Positions 53,634-62,669 are shown, numbered from the stretch's first letter. The stretch: DNA of 64,000 nt from Staphylococcus sp. (GCA_023665865.1 JAMPDC010000001.1:1808562-1872561); one strand, 5' to 3'. Notes: generated from the letters alone by a model not told the origin. Translations and numbers: made by a program.

Positions 53634-54974
53634 TTATTCGCCCTGGGCGATAGTCTTGAACTCGTCGAGGCTTACGGTCTTCTTGTCGAGGTTGACAGTT
53701 TCCTCGATAGTCTCGTAGAGTTTAGAGGTGATCACCTGCTGGGTGAGCTGGTTGCGCACTTCGGGTTTCTCAAGCTGCTCCTTGGCGTAGCGGGTGATGA
53801 TTTCCTCGTCGATACCGGTCATGCCGTACTGGGCAAACTGACGTGCGGTGAGGAATTTTGCGGTTTCCATCACTTCGTTGGGCTCAACCTTGATGTCGAG
53901 GGCCTTGAGGAGGTTGGTCTCGATGATCTCGTGCTTGATGCCGGCTTCCTGAGCTGCGAAAGCTTCATCGGGATTCTCAGCCTCAGCGAAGAAGAGCTTC
54001 TTGATGGTGGCAGCGGGGAGAGTCATGTCGCCATATTTCTCCATCATTGCCTTGTCAAACTGGTTGCGGAAGAGGATGTGGCTGTTCTGGGCGAGTTCGC
54101 TTGCGATCATATCCTTGACAGCTGCGCGATATTCCTCTTCATTGTGCACCTTGTCTTCGCCGAAGACCATCTTGTAGTATTCGTCACCGAGTTCGGCGGG
54201 AACGCTTACGATGATTTCAGAGATTGTCATCTCGAAGTCGCTCTTGATGTCGGCAGCGATAGCCTTGTCGACGTGGAGCATTGACGCGAGCTCTCCTGCA
54301 TCACCTCCGGCAGCCTTGTTGGGGTTGAAGACAACCTTGTCGCCGGGTTTCTTGCCTGCAAATTTGGCAGTTTCTTCCTTGTCCTTGAAGTAGAGGGGGA
54401 AGACGATGCCGTCGGTCACCTGAATGGCGCCTTCATTCTCGCTTACGTTGCCGTTCTCGTCGAGCTGCATGAGAGTGCCTTTGACAACGCCGTCCTCGGT
54501 CATTTCCTGGCCGGGTTCCTGCTTGCCGAAGCGCTTGCGCATGTTCTTGTCCTGCTCGTCGATCATTTCGTCGGTGACTTCAATCTCGTAGAAAGGATAG
54601 GTATCTTCCTTGCCGAGTTTGATGTCGAGCTGGGGAACGAGAGCGAGGTCATATTTGAATTCCTGGTCGCCTTCCTCGAAAGCTTCCTTGACTTCAACGG
54701 GTACGGGATGACCCATGACGGGGAGATTGTTTTCGGTGATGTAGTCGACGACTGCGCGATAGACAGTGTCGTTGATGACGTCGCTTGTCATCTGCTTGCC
54801 GAAACGACGCTTGAGTTCGCCGAAGGGAACGTGGCCCTTGCGGAATCCGGGAATCACGTGGGTGCGGCCGAGCTCCTTGAGCTTTTTGGTCACGTCGTCC
54901 TTATAGTCGTTTTCTTCAATCGCCACGGTGAGACGGATGTCTACCGGTGAAATCTCTTCCTTGGTAATTTTCAT
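53634..54974 (-). CDS. tig: Trigger factor, ribosome-associated chaperone
   Basis: 446 residues, normal length. The N-terminal ribosome-binding domain carries a variant of the signature loop (VIPGFRKGHVPFGELKRR), then an FKBP-like domain (~155-245) and a long helical C-terminal chaperone domain. It binds nascent chains at the ribosome exit. Start ATG at 54974. The promoter lies ~95 nt upstream and overlaps the 3' side of the GH13 gene, giving a ~90-nt leader with a small GC-rich hairpin. Confidence 0.96.
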   Translation of the reverse strand: MKITKEEISPVDIRLTVAIEENDYKDDVTKKLKELGRTHVIPGFRKGHVPFGELKRRFGKQMTSDVINDTVYRAVVDYITENNLPVMGHPVPVEVKEAFEEGDQEFKYDLALVPQLDIKLGKEDTYPFYEIEVTDEMIDEQDKNMRKRFGKQEPGQEMTEDGVVKGTLMQLDENGNVSENEGAIQVTDGIVFPLYFKDKEETAKFAGKKPGDKVVFNPNKAAGGDAGELASMLHVDKAIAADIKSDFEMTISEIIVSVPAELGDEYYKMVFGEDKVHNEEEYRAAVKDMIASELAQNSHILFRNQFDKAMMEKYGDMTLPAATIKKLFFAEAENPDEAFAAQEAGIKHEIIETNLLKALDIKVEPNEVMETAKFLTARQFAQYGMTGIDEEIITRYAKEQLEKPEVRNQLTQQVITSKLYETIEETVNLDKKTVSLDEFKTIAQGE

Positions 54975-55061
54975 TGTTTGATGTATATGTTTTTGTTTGA
55001 TATTTTTACGCTTGAAGGCTGCGGGAGTTCCGCTTTGCGGGGCCTTCGCCTAATCAAGGTG

Positions 55062-55092
55062 CAAAATTAACAAAAAAATCCCGAATAGCAAA
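55062..55092 (-). promoter_or_regulatory. tig promoter
   Basis: Minus strand: TTTG (55089-55092), 19-bp spacer, TAATTTTG (55062-55069): exact consensus, placed directly after the GH13 stop at 55096. Confidence 0.85.
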
Positions 55093-55095
55093 ACT

Positions 55096-57642
55096 TTACA
55101 TCACTGCGACTTTGACAGCGGTTGAGTCGACCTTGACGATGTAGACTCCGGGAGTGAGGATGGCGTCGGGGTTGACGGTGGTTCCGCTGAGTGTGTGGAT
55201 GTTCATAGATGTATAGGGGGTGAGAACACGGATGCGGCCTCCGTCAATGACCACGACCGGACGCTCGGCCTCGGTGCGGTCGGCTGTGATGTCGTCAATA
55301 CCCGACGAGAGATTGGCTCCGTAGACAGCGAATCCGCCGGCCGGGAGGGTGACGCCGGTAGCTGTGATGGCCGGTGTACCGTCAACGTTGGTTGCGAGCA
55401 GGGAGTATTTTGCATCGCTGAGGAAGGCTGTGGAGCCTGTCGATGGATTGGTCGGGAAGGGGATTGTGGCGTTGACGGTGTATTTCTCCGATGCGGGATT
55501 GACTACAAGATAAAGCTCTGTTTCGCCATCGGCAAGAGAGATATAGCGGGCTGAGGTGGAGCTGAGTTCTATGGTTGATTTGGCTGATTCGCGGAAGAGC
55601 GAGGGGTAGGCCTGACGGATGCCGCAGAGTGCAGCGAATGTGTCATGGAGTTTCTTGTAGTTCGGGCTCTCAAGGTCGCTCCAGGAGACTTTCTTAGGCG
55701 AAGTGTCGTTGCCGCCGCCATTTTTTGTAGTCTGACGGTTGCCGAGTTCCTCGAACTGCCATATCATGTGTGCGCCCGGAGATAGGAGCATCTGGGCTGC
55801 CATAGAGCCAATGCGCATGCAGACTCCGGCGAGGACTTTGTTGACTCCGGCTGAGGTTGAGTTGTAGGCGAGGCGCTCCTCGTCGTGGCTTTCAGCATAG
55901 CTGACGGTTGAGCCCCAGAGACGCTTGTCGTCATCAGGAGCATAGAAGCGGGCGAGGGAAGTGTTGCCCTGACCGATTACGTAGTTACGGGCAGCCCAGT
56001 TGACGTTGGCCCAGTTGATTTCGCCGTCGCGCGCCATGTCGTTTTCCTCCTGTGCGCCGGCGAGGTTTTCATTGATGAAGTAGACGTCGGGATTGGTCTT
56101 GACCATGTGGTCGCGGAGGGCTTTCATGCGGGCCACGCGTGTAGCGTTGAAGGCATTGGTGTTGTTGTCGTTGGGTGTGCCCCAGGTGTTGGTTGTGGCG
56201 TCGAAGGTGTTGCCGTAGCTGTCGTTGTTGCCGAGACCTTTGACGAGGTCGAAGCGGAAGCCATCGACTTTGTAGGCCGTCATCCAGTAGTCGAGGGCGT
56301 CGCGCCACTGCTGCTGCACGAGGTCACAGTCTTGGTTCCAGTCGTTGAGCACACTATAGGCGTGGGGTGCTGAGCCGTTGTAGAAAGGATTGATGTTCCG
56401 GCGCACCATGTCATACCAAGGGTGGCCGCCGTCGCTTTGGTTGAAGACGATGTCGAGGATCACGGCCATGCCTCTTTCGTGGGCGCCATCGATGAGCTCA
56501 CGGTAGTCGTCGGGGGTGCCGTAGGCTTTGTCGGGAGCCATGTAGAAGTTGGTGTTGTAGCCCCATGAGTTATTGCCGTTGAACTCCATGATGGGGAGAA
56601 GTTCGATGGCATTGACACCGAGCTCTTTCAGGTAGTCGAGTTTGCCGATGACTCCACGGACTGTTCCGTTGCCTTCGGCCTTGCCTTCTGTGCCGGTGAA
56701 GTCGCGGATGAGGAGCTCATAGATGATGAGGTCGCTCTGCGGGACACCCTTGAAGTCTGTAACCTTCCAGTCGTAGGCGTCGCGCTCGGTATTGAAGACT
56801 GCCATAGGCACGCCGGTGATGCGGTCGGTAGGATATTTGGGCATGTCGGGGAATACGGTTGCCGGAATATAGGAGTCGTTGTTGCTGTCGATGACGAGGC
56901 GGGCGTAGGGATCGCCGACATTGATGCTGCCGTCCACATTATAATAATATATGTAGTCTTTACCTTTCTCGATGTTGTCAAGTGTGAGCCAGAAGTAGCG
57001 GGTGCCATTGTAGTCCTGATAGTTCATGACATATTCGGGCGCGGGAGTATAGTCGTTCCATGAGCCCATCATGACAACAGTATTCTTACCCGGGGCGGCG
57101 AGACAGAATGTCACTGAACCGTCAGAGTTGATGACAGAACCCATTTTGGGGATACCGCCGGGATAGTCTGCTGCTTTCGAGGCAGGGAAGTTGGAGGGGA
57201 AGATCTGTACGAAGATGTCGCCTCCGGCTCCTGTCTTACATTCCATGTCGGAAGATGCGCTGCGGAATACGAACGCAAGTTTCTCGATGCGTTCGTCGGA
57301 GGCGGTGATGCCGTAATACTCACGGAGATCGGGGATTTTCAGTTCCCAGGTGAAAGGTCCGGTGTAGGAGAGTTTGTATTTCTCCTGATTGTCACCCCAG
57401 GTGGGCGCGTTTTTCCATTGACCGTCACTTAGATTGGTGATGACACCGGTGTGGGCATAGACTTCAGTTGTCGCTGAGGCGCCTGCAAGTCCGCGGTTGC
57501 CACCGTCAGAATGGAAAGTGATTGTCACTTCCTTGGTGTTCTCGTTGATGAGGGCGGGGACAGTGGTGATCGACTGGGCAGACAGACCCAGAGTAGCCGA
57601 TGAGATGAATATCGGCAGGAAATGGCGTAGATTTAATCTCAT
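55096..57642 (-). CDS. Secreted GH13 alpha-amylase family enzyme with C-terminal sorting-like tail
   Basis: 848 residues with a signal peptide (ISSATLGLSAQS). Two N-terminal Ig-like domains ('EVTITFHSDGGNRGLAGA' and 'DGSVTFCLAAPGKNTVVMMG') precede the GH13 barrel. The catalytic triad is Asp465 (GFRFDLVKG), Glu525 (FINENLAG) and Asp587 (SHDEERLAY). A C-terminal beta domain follows. The last ~65 residues (GIDDI... then LTPGVYIVKVDS) look like a Bacteroidales C-terminal secretion tail. The Ig modules and barrel resemble pullulanase or branched-glucan enzymes; alpha-glucan breakdown is likely but linkage is not readable. A heptamer repeat array lies 41 nt upstream. Confidence 0.93.
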   Translation of the reverse strand: MRLNLRHFLPIFISSATLGLSAQSITTVPALINENTKEVTITFHSDGGNRGLAGASATTEVYAHTGVITNLSDGQWKNAPTWGDNQEKYKLSYTGPFTWELKIPDLREYYGITASDERIEKLAFVFRSASSDMECKTGAGGDIFVQIFPSNFPASKAADYPGGIPKMGSVINSDGSVTFCLAAPGKNTVVMMGSWNDYTPAPEYVMNYQDYNGTRYFWLTLDNIEKGKDYIYYYNVDGSINVGDPYARLVIDSNNDSYIPATVFPDMPKYPTDRITGVPMAVFNTERDAYDWKVTDFKGVPQSDLIIYELLIRDFTGTEGKAEGNGTVRGVIGKLDYLKELGVNAIELLPIMEFNGNNSWGYNTNFYMAPDKAYGTPDDYRELIDGAHERGMAVILDIVFNQSDGGHPWYDMVRRNINPFYNGSAPHAYSVLNDWNQDCDLVQQQWRDALDYWMTAYKVDGFRFDLVKGLGNNDSYGNTFDATTNTWGTPNDNNTNAFNATRVARMKALRDHMVKTNPDVYFINENLAGAQEENDMARDGEINWANVNWAARNYVIGQGNTSLARFYAPDDDKRLWGSTVSYAESHDEERLAYNSTSAGVNKVLAGVCMRIGSMAAQMLLSPGAHMIWQFEELGNRQTTKNGGGNDTSPKKVSWSDLESPNYKKLHDTFAALCGIRQAYPSLFRESAKSTIELSSTSARYISLADGETELYLVVNPASEKYTVNATIPFPTNPSTGSTAFLSDAKYSLLATNVDGTPAITATGVTLPAGGFAVYGANLSSGIDDITADRTEAERPVVVIDGGRIRVLTPYTSMNIHTLSGTTVNPDAILTPGVYIVKVDSTAVKVAVM

Positions 57643-57682
57643 TCTTTAGATGTTTTTATTATTGGAAAAGAAAAGTAGTGTA

Positions 57683-57757
57683 GAATTGAGAATTGAGAAT
57701 TGAGAATTGAGAATCGAGAGTCGAGAATCGAGAGTCGAGAATTGAGAGTTGAGAGTC
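57683..57757. repeat. Heptanucleotide tandem array GAGARTY
   Basis: Ten full 7-bp units (57688-57757) preceded by a 5-bp partial one. Order: three GAGAATT, then GAGAATC, GAGAGTC, GAGAATC, GAGAGTC, GAGAATT, GAGAGTT and GAGAGTC. The last unit contains the first bases of the TPR gene's stop codon. It sits 41 nt upstream of the GH13 start, where it forms a pyrimidine-rich leader or promoter spacer on the minus strand. Confidence 0.95.
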
Positions 57758-59222
57758 AGAGGATCATCGGGTCGAAGTCGTCGGCCGGGATTTCATCGGC
57801 CGATTTGAGCGCGTGGATAATATTTTTAATAGTTTCAATAAATCCGATGACCATAGCTCCGGTGGCAGCGGGAGTGAGACGGTAGAGAGGGGCGAGTTGG
57901 GTGTTGTTGTGACGCCGGCGGTAGGCGCGGATGGTTTTCAATATGTCTTGTGCTTCGTCGAGCGCGAGCTGCCGTTGGCCGGTGCGTATGAGACTCATCA
58001 GGTAGGGGAAGGCTACGGCGGGCAGGAAGGGCCAGGTGCTTGCCTCTGCTTTTTCGTGATATATCCTGATGACTTCATTGAAGTTGAGGGCGAAGTAGCA
58101 GACTTCGATGAAGAAAGGTATGTCGGTGGATATGCCTTTGATACGGTCGTAGGTGAGACAGACAAGGGCGGCGGAGGCAAACTGTCCGTGGACCACGTGG
58201 CCACGAGCCCATTCGATAGCGTCTTTTTCGGTGATGAAACCCTCGGCGATGATGTTGCGCAGATATGGCTCTGCCTTGCTGCGGTCAAGTACGAGGAGGA
58301 CATCTATGGCGAGCCGGGAGTGGATATGGCTTCCGAGATAGGACGTGAGCATGTCGATGGCCTCGGAATTGCGGTTACATTCGATCAGGGCGGCAGCAAG
58401 GGTTGAGACGTCGGAATCCTCTGCTTCGGTCGAGGCGATCACTTTGCTGTAGATTTCGGCTACGGCTTCGGGGCCGCGTTCGAGGCGATAGAGGGCTGCA
58501 CCCTTGATGCGCATGCCCATGACTGAGTCAGGGTCGATGGCAAGAGCGTATTCCGATGATGAAAGTGCGCTTTCATAGTCCTCCCTATTGATCTGGACGG
58601 TGGCAAGGCGTAGCCAGAAGTCGAGTGTGAACGGTTCGAGCATCGTGAGCTCTTCAAAGAGGGATGCAGCTGTGGCAAGATCTTCGTTTTCTTCGGAACG
58701 GTCGGCAAATTCGTAGAGAAATGTCTGGGGATATGAACATTTGGCCTGGATCCGGTCCTTGTTGTCAGAAAGCCACTGTTCGAGCCGCATCTCCATGGCG
58801 TAGTCAGTGAACTGTATGATCTCCTCATCCTCGAAGTCGTCTGTGGAGTCAAGGATTTTCTCAAGTTCGGCTATGATCTCACCGGGCAGCATCGAGAGGT
58901 CTGCGTTTTTGGCGCGGAGATCAAGGAGTTTGTTGAGGATGCCCTCCTGTGTGACACGACCGTTGAGTTCCTTTGTGGTCTCGACATCGCCAAACGAATA
59001 ATAGAGCCAGGCTCTGCGTGTGGCAAGGGCTTCGCTCTTCGGATAGTGTATGGCTCCGTAGAGCAGCACCTCCATCTTGACTATGTAGTTGTCGTAGTCG
59101 GAAGCGTAGTCAAATATCTCAATGAGGTCATTTTCGTCGAAAAAGGCCTCGGTATTGCCTCGCTTGACGACTTCTGATTCAAATTCTTCGTAGAGATCGC
59201 GGCGTTCGTTGCGTTCGTCCAT
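57756..59222 (-). CDS. TPR-repeat cytoplasmic protein
   Basis: 488 residues, no signal peptide, almost all helical. TPR-like pairs are visible ('TLDFWLRLATVQINREDYESALSSS' in parts, 'EYALAIDPDSVMGMRIKGAALYRLERGPEAV' in parts). The start is strongly acidic/charged (MDERNERRDLYEEFESEVVK). No enzymatic motif. TPR proteins mediate protein-protein contact; the partner is unknown. It lies between glnS and the GH13 gene, all on the same strand, separated from glnS by a terminator. Confidence 0.85.
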   Translation of the reverse strand: MDERNERRDLYEEFESEVVKRGNTEAFFDENDLIEIFDYASDYDNYIVKMEVLLYGAIHYPKSEALATRRAWLYYSFGDVETTKELNGRVTQEGILNKLLDLRAKNADLSMLPGEIIAELEKILDSTDDFEDEEIIQFTDYAMEMRLEQWLSDNKDRIQAKCSYPQTFLYEFADRSEENEDLATAASLFEELTMLEPFTLDFWLRLATVQINREDYESALSSSEYALAIDPDSVMGMRIKGAALYRLERGPEAVAEIYSKVIASTEAEDSDVSTLAAALIECNRNSEAIDMLTSYLGSHIHSRLAIDVLLVLDRSKAEPYLRNIIAEGFITEKDAIEWARGHVVHGQFASAALVCLTYDRIKGISTDIPFFIEVCYFALNFNEVIRIYHEKAEASTWPFLPAVAFPYLMSLIRTGQRQLALDEAQDILKTIRAYRRRHNNTQLAPLYRLTPAATGAMVIGFIETIKNIIHALKSADEIPADDFDPMIL

Positions 59223-59263
59223 GTATTATAATGAATAGTGAGATGTATAAAGCTTGGGAAATA

Positions 59264-59297
59264 TCAAGTATCAACCGGGTTGCCGGTTGATACTTGA
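59264..59297 (-). terminator. glnS terminator
   Basis: Perfect 15-bp stem TCAAGTATCAACCGG (59264-59278) with its complement (59283-59297) and a 4-nt loop, followed on the minus strand by TATTTCCC. Confidence 0.85.
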
Positions 59298-59343
59298 GTG
59301 AGGCTTATGCTTTATACCCGGAGCTGATGGCGCTCCATGAAAT

Positions 59344-61038
59344 TTACGCTTTCCAGCTGTCTTTGAGGGCGATGGTACGGTTGAAAATCAACTGTCCGTC
59401 TTTCGAGTCCGGGTCGAGAGTGAAGTAGCCGATGCGCTGGAACTGGAGCGGGAGTCCGGGTTTGGCTATCTCGGCGAGATAAGGCTCAACCTTGATGTGG
59501 TCGACCACTTTGAGTGAGTCGGGGTTGAGCATCTCACGGAAGTCGCGTTCGGTTTCGGCAGCGGGGTTCTCGACGTTGAAGAGACGGTCGTAGATGCGGG
59601 CGGTGGCGTCGACAGCATGTTCGGCTGAAACCCAGTGGAGTGTACCTTTGACTTTGCGTGCGCTGCCGGGGAGGCCGCTGCGGGTGTCGGGGTCATAGGT
59701 ACAGTAGATTTCCTCGATGTTGCCGTCGGCATCTTTCTTGACACCGGTACACTTGATGATGTAGGCGCCTTTGAGACGCACTTCGCCGTCGGGGGCGAGA
59801 CGGAAGAATTTTTTGGGAGGATTCTCCATGAAGTCATCACGCTCGATGTAGATCTCACGGCTGAATGGCATCTGGTGTGTGCCTGAACCTTCCTCTTCGG
59901 GATTGTTTTCCATCTCGACGGTCTCTACCTGTCCCTCGGGATAATTGGTGATGATGACTTTGACGGGGTTGATGACTGCCATGCCGCGGGTTGCAACCTT
60001 GTTGAGGTCGTCGCGGACGGAGTGTTCGAGCAGCGAGATGCTGTTGAGGGCTTCATATTTTGTATAGCCGATGGCATCGATGAAGTTTCGGATCGAACGG
60101 GGTGTGAAGCCACGGCGACGCAGACCTGAGATGGTCGGCATACGGGGATCGTCCCAACCGGCCACGAGTCCTTCCTTGACAAGCTGGAGGAGTTTGCGCT
60201 TCGACATGACGGTGTAGGTCAGGTTGAGGCGGTTGAACTCAATCTGACGGGGGCAGTAGCTTTCGTCGGCGAGTTCCTTGACGAAGTGCTCGTAGAGCGG
60301 ACGATGGACCACAAATTCAAGTGTGCAGATCGAGTGGGTGACACCCTCGAAGTAGTCGCTCTGTCCGTGGGCGAAGTCATACATCGGGTAGACTTTCCAT
60401 GTGGTGCCGGTGCGGTGGTGTGGTGTCTTGATGATGCGATACATGATAGGGTCACGGAAGTGCATGTTGGGGTTGGCCATGTCGATTTTGGCGCGCAACA
60501 CTCGTGAACCCTCTTCAAATTCGCCTGCGTTCATGCGCATGAAAAGGTCAAGGTTTTCCTCGACTGAACGGTTGCGGAATGGACTTTCGGTTCCTGCCTG
60601 GGTCGGGGTACCTTTCTGTGCGGCGATCTGCTCTGAGCTTTGGTCGTCGACATAGGCCTTTCCTTCTTTAATGAGGCGGATGGCGAGATCGAAGAGCTGG
60701 GGGAAATAGTCGGATGCGTAATACTCGCGGTCGCCCCAATCAAAACCGAGCCAATGGATGTCCTCGCGGATAGAGTCGACATACTCGACGTCTTCCTTGA
60801 CAGGATTGGTGTCATCGAAACGGAGGTTGCAGGTGCCGCCAAATTTCTCTGCGATGCCAAAGTCCATGCATATAGCCTTGGCATGGCCAATATGGAGATA
60901 GCCGTTGGGCTCCGGGGGGAAACGGGTGTTGAGTCGACCCCCGTTTTTACCGGCCTGGAGGTCTTCCAAAACGAGTTGTTCAACGAAATTGAGTCCCTTG
61001 GACTCCTGAGGTGTCGTAGCTTGACTATTATTTTCCAT
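59344..61038 (-). CDS. glnS: Glutaminyl-tRNA synthetase
   Basis: 564 residues, normal length. Class I motifs: HIGH at residues 49-52 (GYLHIGHAK) and an MSK motif at ~278 (VMSKRKLL). 'RFPPEPNGYLHIGHAKAI' and 'LRFDDTNPVKEDVEYVDSI' distinguish GlnRS/GluRS, and the two-domain beta-barrel C-terminus supports GlnRS. Charges tRNA-Gln. A -7-like box lies 49 nt upstream. Confidence 0.97.
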   Translation of the reverse strand: MENNSQATTPQESKGLNFVEQLVLEDLQAGKNGGRLNTRFPPEPNGYLHIGHAKAICMDFGIAEKFGGTCNLRFDDTNPVKEDVEYVDSIREDIHWLGFDWGDREYYASDYFPQLFDLAIRLIKEGKAYVDDQSSEQIAAQKGTPTQAGTESPFRNRSVEENLDLFMRMNAGEFEEGSRVLRAKIDMANPNMHFRDPIMYRIIKTPHHRTGTTWKVYPMYDFAHGQSDYFEGVTHSICTLEFVVHRPLYEHFVKELADESYCPRQIEFNRLNLTYTVMSKRKLLQLVKEGLVAGWDDPRMPTISGLRRRGFTPRSIRNFIDAIGYTKYEALNSISLLEHSVRDDLNKVATRGMAVINPVKVIITNYPEGQVETVEMENNPEEEGSGTHQMPFSREIYIERDDFMENPPKKFFRLAPDGEVRLKGAYIIKCTGVKKDADGNIEEIYCTYDPDTRSGLPGSARKVKGTLHWVSAEHAVDATARIYDRLFNVENPAAETERDFREMLNPDSLKVVDHIKVEPYLAEIAKPGLPLQFQRIGYFTLDPDSKDGQLIFNRTIALKDSWKA

Positions 61039-61086
61039 GTATGTGAGAAAATATGGTTAAAAAGTATGTTTCTGTCTATTAAACTG

Positions 61087-61094
61087 CAAAGATA
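61087..61094 (-). promoter_or_regulatory. glnS -7 element
   Basis: The minus strand reads TATCTTTG, 48 nt before the start codon. No -33 match at the expected distance. Confidence 0.5.
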
Positions 61095-61211
61095 ATCAGA
61101 TTTTCTGAGCCTCCCCCTCGAATTGCCTGTAAATTTTATCGCAAGTGGAGAGATATTGTGAATTTTCGATGCCGCAGATGATCTTTTTTCACGCGGTTTG
61201 AGATACCGGAC

Positions 61212-61796
61212 TTATTGTATGCGTGTTGGCGTATCTTGTATCCGGTTGCGTATCCTGCTGAGACTCACAGGTGTGATGCCGAGGTAGGAGGCGAGATTCT
61301 CAAGTGGGATCCTGTTGAGCAGGTGTGGCCTATCTTTCAAGAGCTGTTCATATCGCTCACGTCCGGTGGTGAACAGCTGTGGTATCAATGACATCTCTGC
61401 TCGCAGTATCTCTTTTTCTGCAAATGCACGGCCCCAGTTGGCGAGATGGATGTCATGGCGGTAGAGATCATGCAGTTGATTGATGGAAATCCTGTATAAT
61501 ACGCAGTCTTCAAGGGCTATGATGTTCTCATAGCCAGGTGTGCCGTTGATATAGCTCTGCATGGATAGCGCGACTGTTCCCTCTTCTCCAATCCAGAACG
61601 TTATGTCGCGCCCTTTGGCGAAGCAATATGCCCGGACAATACCATTCGCTATAAAATATACGCTGGGGCATACTTTGTCTGCTTCGACCAATAGGGTTCC
61701 TTTCCCCACTTCAATTCTGTCGGTTTTTTCAGAGATTCGGCAGAGAGATTCAGAAGGCAGTGGATGAATGTGTGTCAATATATCAGTAAGTTCCAT
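61212..61796 (-). CDS. Crp/Fnr-family transcriptional regulator
   Basis: 194 residues from ATG 61796; a longer frame would begin with the TTG of the -7 box at 61802. An N-terminal cyclic-nucleotide-binding-like domain ('FIANGIVRAYCFAKGRDITFWIGEEG' in parts) precedes a C-terminal helix-turn-helix (IPLENLASYLGITPVSLSRI). The phosphate-binding cassette of cAMP-binding Crp is not conserved, as is usual in Bacteroidetes members, so the ligand is unknown. It is divergent from the exporter/flavoprotein pair, which it likely controls. Start is nearly on top of its own promoter. Confidence 0.9.
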   Translation of the reverse strand: MELTDILTHIHPLPSESLCRISEKTDRIEVGKGTLLVEADKVCPSVYFIANGIVRAYCFAKGRDITFWIGEEGTVALSMQSYINGTPGYENIIALEDCVLYRISINQLHDLYRHDIHLANWGRAFAEKEILRAEMSLIPQLFTTGRERYEQLLKDRPHLLNRIPLENLASYLGITPVSLSRIRNRIQDTPTRIQ

Positions 61797-61799
61797 GTG

Positions 61800-61807
61800 C
61801 AAAGATA
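61800..61807 (-). promoter_or_regulatory. -7 element beside the Crp-type gene start
   Basis: The minus strand reads TATCTTTG, ending three nt before ATG 61796. If used, the transcript would be leaderless. No -33 box. Confidence 0.4.
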
Positions 61808-61848
61808 CGAAATTATCAAATGTAAAGCATTATGTCGAGGCTATTCCC

Positions 61849-61856
61849 TAACTTTG
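61849..61856 (+). promoter_or_regulatory. -7 element of the exporter operon
   Basis: TAACTTTG, 8 nt before ATG 61865, with no -33 TTTG at 19-21 bp. This suggests an activator-dependent promoter or a near-leaderless mRNA. Confidence 0.45.
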
Positions 61857-61864
61857 CCGCCGAT

Positions 61865-62185
61865 ATGAACTGGATATGCCTTATAATTGCCGGCCTTATG
61901 GAGGTCGGATTCACTTTCTGTCTCGGGAAAACCAAGACTGCGGCCGGGACTACCCAATATTGGTGGTGGGGAGGGTTTGTCGTAGCCCTGACCCTGAGTA
62001 TGTATCTGATGGCCCGTGCTTCCCGGACGTTGCCACTTGGTACAGTCTATCCTGTATGGACAGGTATCGGAGCCGTAGGGGCGGTTATCGTAGGCATTGT
62101 TTTTTTCAATGAGCCGGCGACATTCTGGCGCATTTTCTTCATTACAACCCTTATCATTTCAATAATAGGACTTAAAGTTTTGTGA
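61865..62185 (+). CDS. SMR family exporter, SugE/Gdx-like
   Basis: 106 residues from ATG 61865, four transmembrane helices. The essential membrane Glu is Glu13 (IIAGLMEVGF). 'TLPLGTVYPVWTGIGAVG' is the signature of the SugE/Gdx branch, whose known members export guanidinium and some quaternary ammonium compounds by proton exchange. No guanidine riboswitch fits in the 68-bp gap upstream. The next gene starts one base after the stop, so the two are translationally coupled. Confidence 0.92.
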   Translation: MNWICLIIAGLMEVGFTFCLGKTKTAAGTTQYWWWGGFVVALTLSMYLMARASRTLPLGTVYPVWTGIGAVGAVIVGIVFFNEPATFWRIFFITTLIISIIGLKVL

Positions 62186-62186
62186 T

Positions 62187-62669
62187 ATGGATCATAAGAT
62201 GCGAAGATTCAGACAGCAGCTTTCGCCGGAAGATGCGGTGGAGATTCTTGAACGTGGTTCTAACGGTGTGCTCTCGCTTGTCGATTCCGACGGGGCGCCA
62301 TATGGAGTCCCAATCAGTTATGCGTATGATGGAGACGGCCACATCTATTTGCATAGCGCGGTGGCCGGGCATAAGGTTGACTGTATCAATTCGGAATCCA
62401 GATGCTCGTTTTGTGTGGTAGCGCAGGACCAGGTTGTGCCTGAAGAGTTCACTACTTATTTCCGGAGTGTCATAGTCTCTGGCAGAATCAGGATTGTGAC
62501 GGATGCGGATGAAATTTATAAGGGCTTGATCTGTCTTTGTGACAAGTATAGTCCTGGAATTGACCCCTCTGATGAGATTGCCCGGTTTCTGAAAGTTGTC
62601 ATGGTTCTGCGCATTGACATAGAGAGTATAACAGGAAAAGTAGCAAAGGAGCTTGTCGGGAAAAGGTGA
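62187..62669 (+). CDS. Nim-like pyridoxamine 5'-phosphate oxidase-fold flavoprotein
   Basis: 160 residues. The split-barrel FMN-binding pattern is visible ('VLSLVDSDGAPYGVPISYAY', 'IYLHSAVAGHKVDCI', 'ARFLKVVMVLRIDIESITGK'). The layout and His in LHSA match NimA-type proteins, some of which reduce nitroimidazoles to harmless amines. Substrate here is unknown. It is coupled to the SMR exporter (one-base gap), which suggests a detoxification or redox-stress unit. Confidence 0.88.
   Translation: MDHKMRRFRQQLSPEDAVEILERGSNGVLSLVDSDGAPYGVPISYAYDGDGHIYLHSAVAGHKVDCINSESRCSFCVVAQDQVVPEEFTTYFRSVIVSGRIRIVTDADEIYKGLICLCDKYSPGIDPSDEIARFLKVVMVLRIDIESITGKVAKELVGKR

Noticed and set aside
57683-57757. CRISPR-like array
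   Set aside because: The units are 7 bp and contiguous with no spacers, so this is a simple tandem repeat.
57700-57885. Plus-strand frame with Arg/Glu-rich start over the heptamer array
   Set aside because: Its sequence is just the translated repeat and then the antisense of the TPR gene.
61803-61864. Guanidine riboswitch before the SugE-like exporter
   Set aside because: The gap is too short to hold one and no conserved structure is visible.
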